Assembly (NCBI RefSeq): GCF_024978135.1
Contig: NZ_JANTEZ010000005.1
Coordinates: 1 to 64,000, forward strand
Origin: Herbiconiux gentiana
Lineage (GTDB): Bacteria; Actinomycetota; Actinomycetes; Actinomycetales; Microbacteriaceae
Direction of reading: 5' to 3'
Length of the DNA stretch: 64,000 nucleotides
Below, in pieces: positions 60,526-64,000 of this stretch. The notes beneath the pieces were generated by a model. The model searched no databases and was not told the origin of the DNA. It worked only from the letters and a program-made list of their open reading frames with translations. The translations under genes and the position numbers were made by a program. Every line of letters begins with the position of its first letter. The stretch's first letter is position 1.

Positions 60526-61657
60526 GGGAGAAGACCGAGGGGGCGCGGAGACCCTCGGTGAGGTCGGCGAGCATCCGCCCGACCACCGGCACGAACTTGA
60601 AGCCGTGGCCCGAGAAGCCGGCGCCCACGGCCACCGGACCGACCCGGTCGATCACGAACGCCGAGTCGCGGGTCGAGGTGTAGGTGCAGCTGATCTCGGC
60701 AAACTCGGCGGGGTCGACGCCCGGCAGCCACTCGCGCACGTAGTGCTGCAGCGGCGCGAACCGCCGCGGGTCGGAGCGCGCGACGGGCGCGTCGGGGTCG
60801 ACGACGGCACCGGCCCCGTGCCAGCCCACCTTGATGCCCTCCCCCGGCGTCTGCACGCCGTAGATCGGCGCCGGCCAGTAGCCGTAGCGGCCGTCGCCGA
60901 GATCGGGCACGTGATTGAAGCCGGGCCACTCGGCGCCGGGGTCGACGGGGCGGAAATGCGCCGGCTCCTCACGAGTCACGGTGAGGCGGGGCAGCACCAG
61001 CACGGGGCCGAGCAGGCGGGTGGTCCAGCCGCCGAGGGTGACGACCAGGCGGCGGCACTCGAACAGCTCGGCGTCGCCCGCGGGCTCGCCCTGAGCATCC
61101 TGAGGCGTCACCTCGACGGCCGCACGGTCGTCGCCGAGCACCCGGATGCGCGTGACCCGCGCGCGGTGCGTCACGACGGCGCCCCGGGCGGCCGCCGCCT
61201 GCTGCAGCGCCGCGACCGACGCGTCGGCGTCGAGCCGGCCCGCCTGCGGCACCACGAGCGCCCGCTGGTCGAAGCGGATGCCCGGCCAGCGCGACGCGGC
61301 CTCCGCCGCCGGCACGAGCTCGGCCTCGAAGCCGAAGTTCGGCAGCACGCGCGCCATCTCGTCGAAACCCAGATGGTGGCCGTGGCTGACGACCCCGGTC
61401 TCGGTCAGCAGGGTGCGCCCGGTCTCGGCCTCGAGTTCCCGCCACAGCCGGGCGGAGTCGCTGAGCATCCGGAGGTGCACCGGGTCGGCGTAGGCGAGGT
61501 TGAAGTTGCGGCTGCGCCCGTGCGAGGCGCCGTGGGTGTGGCCCGGCTCGAAGCGCTCGAACAGCGACACCTCGGTGCCGCGGCCGGCGAGCTGCCAGGC
61601 GGCCGCCGAGCCCATGGCTCCGCCGCCGACGACGATCGTGTCGATGAAGGTGGCCAT
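60458..61657 (-). CDS. FAD-dependent oxidase, monomeric sarcosine/N-methyltryptophan-oxidase-like
   Basis: 399 residues. Dinucleotide motif VVGGGAMGSAAAW at the N-terminus, RSRNFNLAYADP, IKVGWHGAG (catalytic Lys region), SCTYTSTRDSAFVID (Cys for covalent flavin) and GFSGHGFKFVPVVG: all hallmarks of the MSOX/SolA family, which oxidises N-methyl amino acids to aldehyde and H2O2. ATG at 61657 preceded by TACTGT and six bases; 16 codons of upstream frame rejected. Divergent from metQ. Confidence 0.9.
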   Translation of the reverse strand: MATFIDTIVVGGGAMGSAAAWQLAGRGTEVSLFERFEPGHTHGASHGRSRNFNLAYADPVHLRMLSDSARLWRELEAETGRTLLTETGVVSHGHHLGFDEMARVLPNFGFEAELVPAAEAASRWPGIRFDQRALVVPQAGRLDADASVAALQQAAAARGAVVTHRARVTRIRVLGDDRAAVEVTPQDAQGEPAGDAELFECRRLVVTLGGWTTRLLGPVLVLPRLTVTREEPAHFRPVDPGAEWPGFNHVPDLGDGRYGYWPAPIYGVQTPGEGIKVGWHGAGAVVDPDAPVARSDPRRFAPLQHYVREWLPGVDPAEFAEISCTYTSTRDSAFVIDRVGPVAVGAGFSGHGFKFVPVVGRMLADLTEGLRAPSVFSLRPARRPGPEPSWRSRPQPARR

Positions 61658-61663
61658 GGGGCG

Positions 61664-61669
61664 ACAGTA
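61664..61669 (-). promoter_or_regulatory. Leaderless -10 box for the flavoenzyme gene
   Basis: TACTGT on the reverse strand, six bases, ATG at 61657. Confidence 0.55.
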
Positions 61670-61676
61670 GGCAGAC

Positions 61677-61714
61677 GTGTCGGCCGGGCGCACGCCGACC
61701 GACACAGTGTGTCG
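61677..61714. promoter_or_regulatory. Overlapping inverted repeats, candidate operator
   Basis: CGACACAGTGTGTCG (61700-61714) is a perfect palindrome with a 3-base centre. It overlaps a second inverted repeat, GTGTCGGCCGG (61677-61687) with CCGACCGACAC (61695-61705), one mismatch. It lies between the flavoenzyme and metQ. Confidence 0.5.
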
Positions 61715-61798
61715 CCGCGTTCCGTCGTGTTACGTGCGGAGTTCGTTTTCGACCCGTGTCGACCTAGCGTCGCTGGCTGTACCACGAGAGGAACCACC

Positions 61799-62725
61799 AT
61801 GCCCATCACCGCACTCACGTCCACCGCCCTCGCCTCCACCGCCAAGAAGCTCGCCGTCGCCGCCGCCGCGGTTCCCCTGCTCCTCGGGCTCGCCTCCTGC
61901 GCCGGAAGCTCCGACGCCGCGGGCGGCGGCTCCGACCCCGTGCGCATCGGCGTCGTGGGCGCGAGCGACCCGTATTGGGAGACCTACAAGCAGGCCGCGG
62001 CCGACGCGGGCATCCCCGTCGAGATCGTCGACTTCTCGGATTATGCCCAGCCCAACCCGGCTCTCAGCGAGGGCGAGCTCGACCTGAACCAGTTCCAGCA
62101 CATCGTCTACCTCGCCCAGTACAACGTCTCGGCAGACGAGGACCTCGTGCCGATCGGCGCCACCGCCATCTACCCGCTCGGCCTGTACTCCACGAAGTAC
62201 GACTCCGTCGACGCCATCCAGAAGGGCGACACGGTCGCCGTGCCGAACGACGAGAGCAACCTCGCCCGCGGGCTCCTGGTGCTGCAGTCGGCCGGGCTCG
62301 TCGAGCTGAAGGACGGCGGGAGCATCTTCTCGACGCTCGACGACGTCGACGAGAGCGCCTCCAAGGTGAAGGTGACCACCCTCGACGCCGCGTTGACCGC
62401 CACGTCGCTGCCCGATGTCGCCGCGGCGATCATCAACAACGACTTCGTCGAGGACGCGGGGCTCACGGCCGCCGACGCCATCGCCCAGGACGACCCGTCC
62501 GACCCGAACGCCCTGCCGTACGTCAACATCTTCGCCGCCCGGGCCGAGGACAAGGACGACCCCACCTACGCGAAGCTGGTGCAGCTCTTCCAGGACACCA
62601 CCTCCGTCACCGACGGCCTGGTCGAGAACTCCGGTGGAACGGCGGTGCTGCTGAAGACCCCCGTCTCCGAGCTGGAAGCCTCGCTCACCGACGTGGAGGC
62701 CGACACGAAGGCGCACGAGGGCTGA
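61799..62725 (+). CDS. metQ: MetQ-family substrate-binding lipoprotein
   Basis: 308 residues. Lipoprotein signal ending LASC, Cys34. NlpA/MetQ fold: VRIGVVGASDPYWETYKQAAADAGIPVEIVDF, ELDLNQFQHIVYL, YSTKYDSVDAI, VPNDESNLARGL, and a late INNDFVEDAGL. Family binds methionine (or related amino acids). ATG at 61799 with GAGAGGAACC. First gene of a metQ-metN-metI set; no SAM riboswitch recognised upstream. Confidence 0.9.
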   Translation: MPITALTSTALASTAKKLAVAAAAVPLLLGLASCAGSSDAAGGGSDPVRIGVVGASDPYWETYKQAAADAGIPVEIVDFSDYAQPNPALSEGELDLNQFQHIVYLAQYNVSADEDLVPIGATAIYPLGLYSTKYDSVDAIQKGDTVAVPNDESNLARGLLVLQSAGLVELKDGGSIFSTLDDVDESASKVKVTTLDAALTATSLPDVAAAIINNDFVEDAGLTAADAIAQDDPSDPNALPYVNIFAARAEDKDDPTYAKLVQLFQDTTSVTDGLVENSGGTAVLLKTPVSELEASLTDVEADTKAHEG

Positions 62726-62733
62726 TCGACCGG

Positions 62734-63780
62734 ATGCCCCTCGTCAGCCTGCGCGACGTGCGCAAGACGTTCCCCTCCGCCACCCGGGGCGCTCCGCCGG
62801 TGACCGCCGTCGACGGGGTGGATCTCGACATCGAGGCCGGGGAGGTGTTCGGAATCGTCGGCTACTCCGGCGCCGGCAAGAGCACGCTAATGCGGCTCGT
62901 CAACGGGCTCGAGCCGGTCACCTCCGGCAGCATCACCGTCGGTGGCACCGAGCTCAACGGGCTGCCCGAGCGAGAACTGCGACGGCTGCGCATCGGCATC
63001 GGGATGATCTTCCAGCAGTTCAACCTGTTCACCTCGAAGACCGTTCGGGGCAACGTCTCGTACCCGCTGCGGGTGGCGGGCACGCCGCGGACCGAGATCG
63101 ACCGCCGCGTCGACGAGCTGCTCGGGTTCGTGGGGCTCGCCGACAAGGCGGGCAGCCACCCCGAGCAGCTCTCCGGCGGGCAGAAGCAGCGCGTCGGCAT
63201 CGCCCGGGCGCTGGCGACCAGCCCGCGCCTGCTGCTCGCCGACGAGGCGACCAGCGCGCTCGACCCCGAGACGACCCACGAGGTGCTCGGGCTGTTGAAG
63301 CGGGTCAACGAGGAGCTCGGAGTGACCATGATCGTCATCACGCACGAGATGGACGTGGTGCAGACCCTCGCCGACAAGGTCGCCGTGATGGACGGCGGGC
63401 GGGTCGTGGAGCAGGGCGACGTGTTCGACGTCTTCTCCGCGCCGCAGCAGCCGTCGTCGCGGCGGTTCGTCTCGACCGTGGTGCGCGGCGTGCCGAGCGC
63501 GGACGAGCAGGCCGTGCTGCGGGCACGGCACCCGGGGCGGCTCGTGACGCTGTCCTTCCACGACGCCGGGTCGACCCAGGCCGAGGTCTTCTCGGCCCTG
63601 TCCCGAGCCGGGCTCGGCTTCGAACTCGTCTTCGGCGGGGTCAACGACATCCGTGGCCGCGTCTTCGGGCATCTCACGCTGGCCCTGACGGGGCCGGATG
63701 CGGTGGTCGAGCAGGCGCTCGGCACCCTCCCCGACGGTGTCACCGTGACGCGACTGCCGAACGGGGACGTCCGTGGATGA
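62734..63780 (+). CDS. metN: MetN-type ABC ATPase
   Basis: 348 residues. Walker A GYSGAGKST, signature LSGGQKQRVGIARAL, Walker B LLADEATSALDP, H-loop ITHEMDVV; C-terminal NIL/ACT-like domain (about 265-345, TLSFHDAGSTQAEVFSAL) that senses methionine in this family. ATG at 62734, eight bases after metQ. Overlaps metI by 8 bases. Confidence 0.92.
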   Translation: MPLVSLRDVRKTFPSATRGAPPVTAVDGVDLDIEAGEVFGIVGYSGAGKSTLMRLVNGLEPVTSGSITVGGTELNGLPERELRRLRIGIGMIFQQFNLFTSKTVRGNVSYPLRVAGTPRTEIDRRVDELLGFVGLADKAGSHPEQLSGGQKQRVGIARALATSPRLLLADEATSALDPETTHEVLGLLKRVNEELGVTMIVITHEMDVVQTLADKVAVMDGGRVVEQGDVFDVFSAPQQPSSRRFVSTVVRGVPSADEQAVLRARHPGRLVTLSFHDAGSTQAEVFSALSRAGLGFELVFGGVNDIRGRVFGHLTLALTGPDAVVEQALGTLPDGVTVTRLPNGDVRG

Positions 63781-64000
63781 GCTCATCCCGCTGCTGCCGA
63801 AACTGGCGACGGCGACCTACGAGACCCTCTACATCGTCGCGCTGAGCCTCGTCTTCGGCGGGGTCGGCGGCCTGGTGCTCGGCCTCGGGCTGTACACGAC
63901 GAGGCCCGGCAGCCTGTACCCGAACCGGCCGGTGTCCGCGGTGCTGAACATCCTGGTCAACGTGTTCCGGCCGATCCCGTTCATCATCTTCCTGGCCGCG
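63773..64000 (+). CDS. metI: MetI-type ABC permease (cut by window edge)
   Basis: First 76 codons of a methionine-type permease: LLPKLATATYETLYIVALSLVFGGVGGLVLGLGLYTT then VLNILVNVFRPIPFIIFLAA, the highly conserved VN-RS/RPIPFII block. GTG start at 63773 overlaps metN. The rest lies beyond the window. Confidence 0.9.
   Translation, partial: MDELIPLLPKLATATYETLYIVALSLVFGGVGGLVLGLGLYTTRPGSLYPNRPVSAVLNILVNVFRPIPFIIFLAA

Noticed and set aside
61658-61798. SAM riboswitch before metQ
   Set aside because: No recognisable SAM-I/II/IV core or terminator pair; only short palindromes are present.

Overview
This is high-GC actinobacterial DNA that reads like a Microbacteriaceae (plant- or soil-associated) chromosome. 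The clues are strong G/C at third codon positions, GTG starts, ATGA/GTGA overlaps inside operons, TANNNT -10 boxes placed directly before start codons, a DUF222/HNH (13E12-type) endonuclease, and several LacI-controlled sugar or nucleoside ABC transporters. I see no rRNA, CRISPR array, insertion sequence or prophage. No gene-free stretch exceeds about 250 bases.

Layout. 1-3.5 kb: the tail of an unknown gene, two tandem secreted M23 endopeptidases, and tRNA-Glu, tRNA-Asp and tRNA-Phe. 3.5-7.7 kb: small housekeeping and repair genes (a DNA/RNA non-specific endonuclease, an AlkZ-like winged-helix protein, a spermidine-synthase-like methyltransferase fold, an SRAP/YedK-type protein). 7.7-14.8 kb (locus 1): a LacI regulator divergent from an NMT1-type ABC importer, a DeoD purine nucleoside phosphorylase and a TRZ/ATZ-type amidohydrolase. 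14.9-17.4 kb: a ChaB/Rho-N protein, a membrane protein, and a divergent TetR / NmrA-reductase pair. 17.5-27.6 kb: a glycoside regulon made of a wall-anchored GH3 beta-glucosidase, a LacI regulator, a GH78 alpha-L-rhamnosidase and a CUT1 sugar ABC importer. Its two promoters carry the same 14-bp operator.

27.7-29.5 kb: a DUF4287 protein and a divergent glucose-6-phosphate-dehydrogenase-like protein. 29.5-40.2 kb (locus 2): an overlapping LacI / GATase-like / amidohydrolase / creatininase operon, divergent from a BMP-type nucleoside ABC importer followed by a prolidase-like amidohydrolase. 40.2-47.7 kb: a MarR/VOC pair, a large hairpin element, the DUF222-HNH gene, an APC amino-acid permease and a 1082-residue double-DUF2207 membrane protein. 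47.7-57.3 kb: a small monooxygenase, a secreted GH5-CBM2 cellulase, several small unknowns, a TspO-like/DHA2-MFS pair and a zinc alcohol dehydrogenase. 57.3-64 kb: a two-component system, a GNAT, a sarcosine-oxidase-like flavoenzyme and the start of metQNI.

Best candidate for an undescribed system: loci 1 and 2 look like two parts of one scavenging programme for nucleoside-like or N-heterocyclic compounds. Both are LacI-controlled ABC import clusters. They share GCAAA-CG-TTTGC type operators and a similar promoter block. Each carries one of two close amidohydrolase paralogues, in which the usual SN.KL metal-site neighbourhood is replaced by a K-x-Y-x-K pattern. The substrate cannot be read from the sequence.
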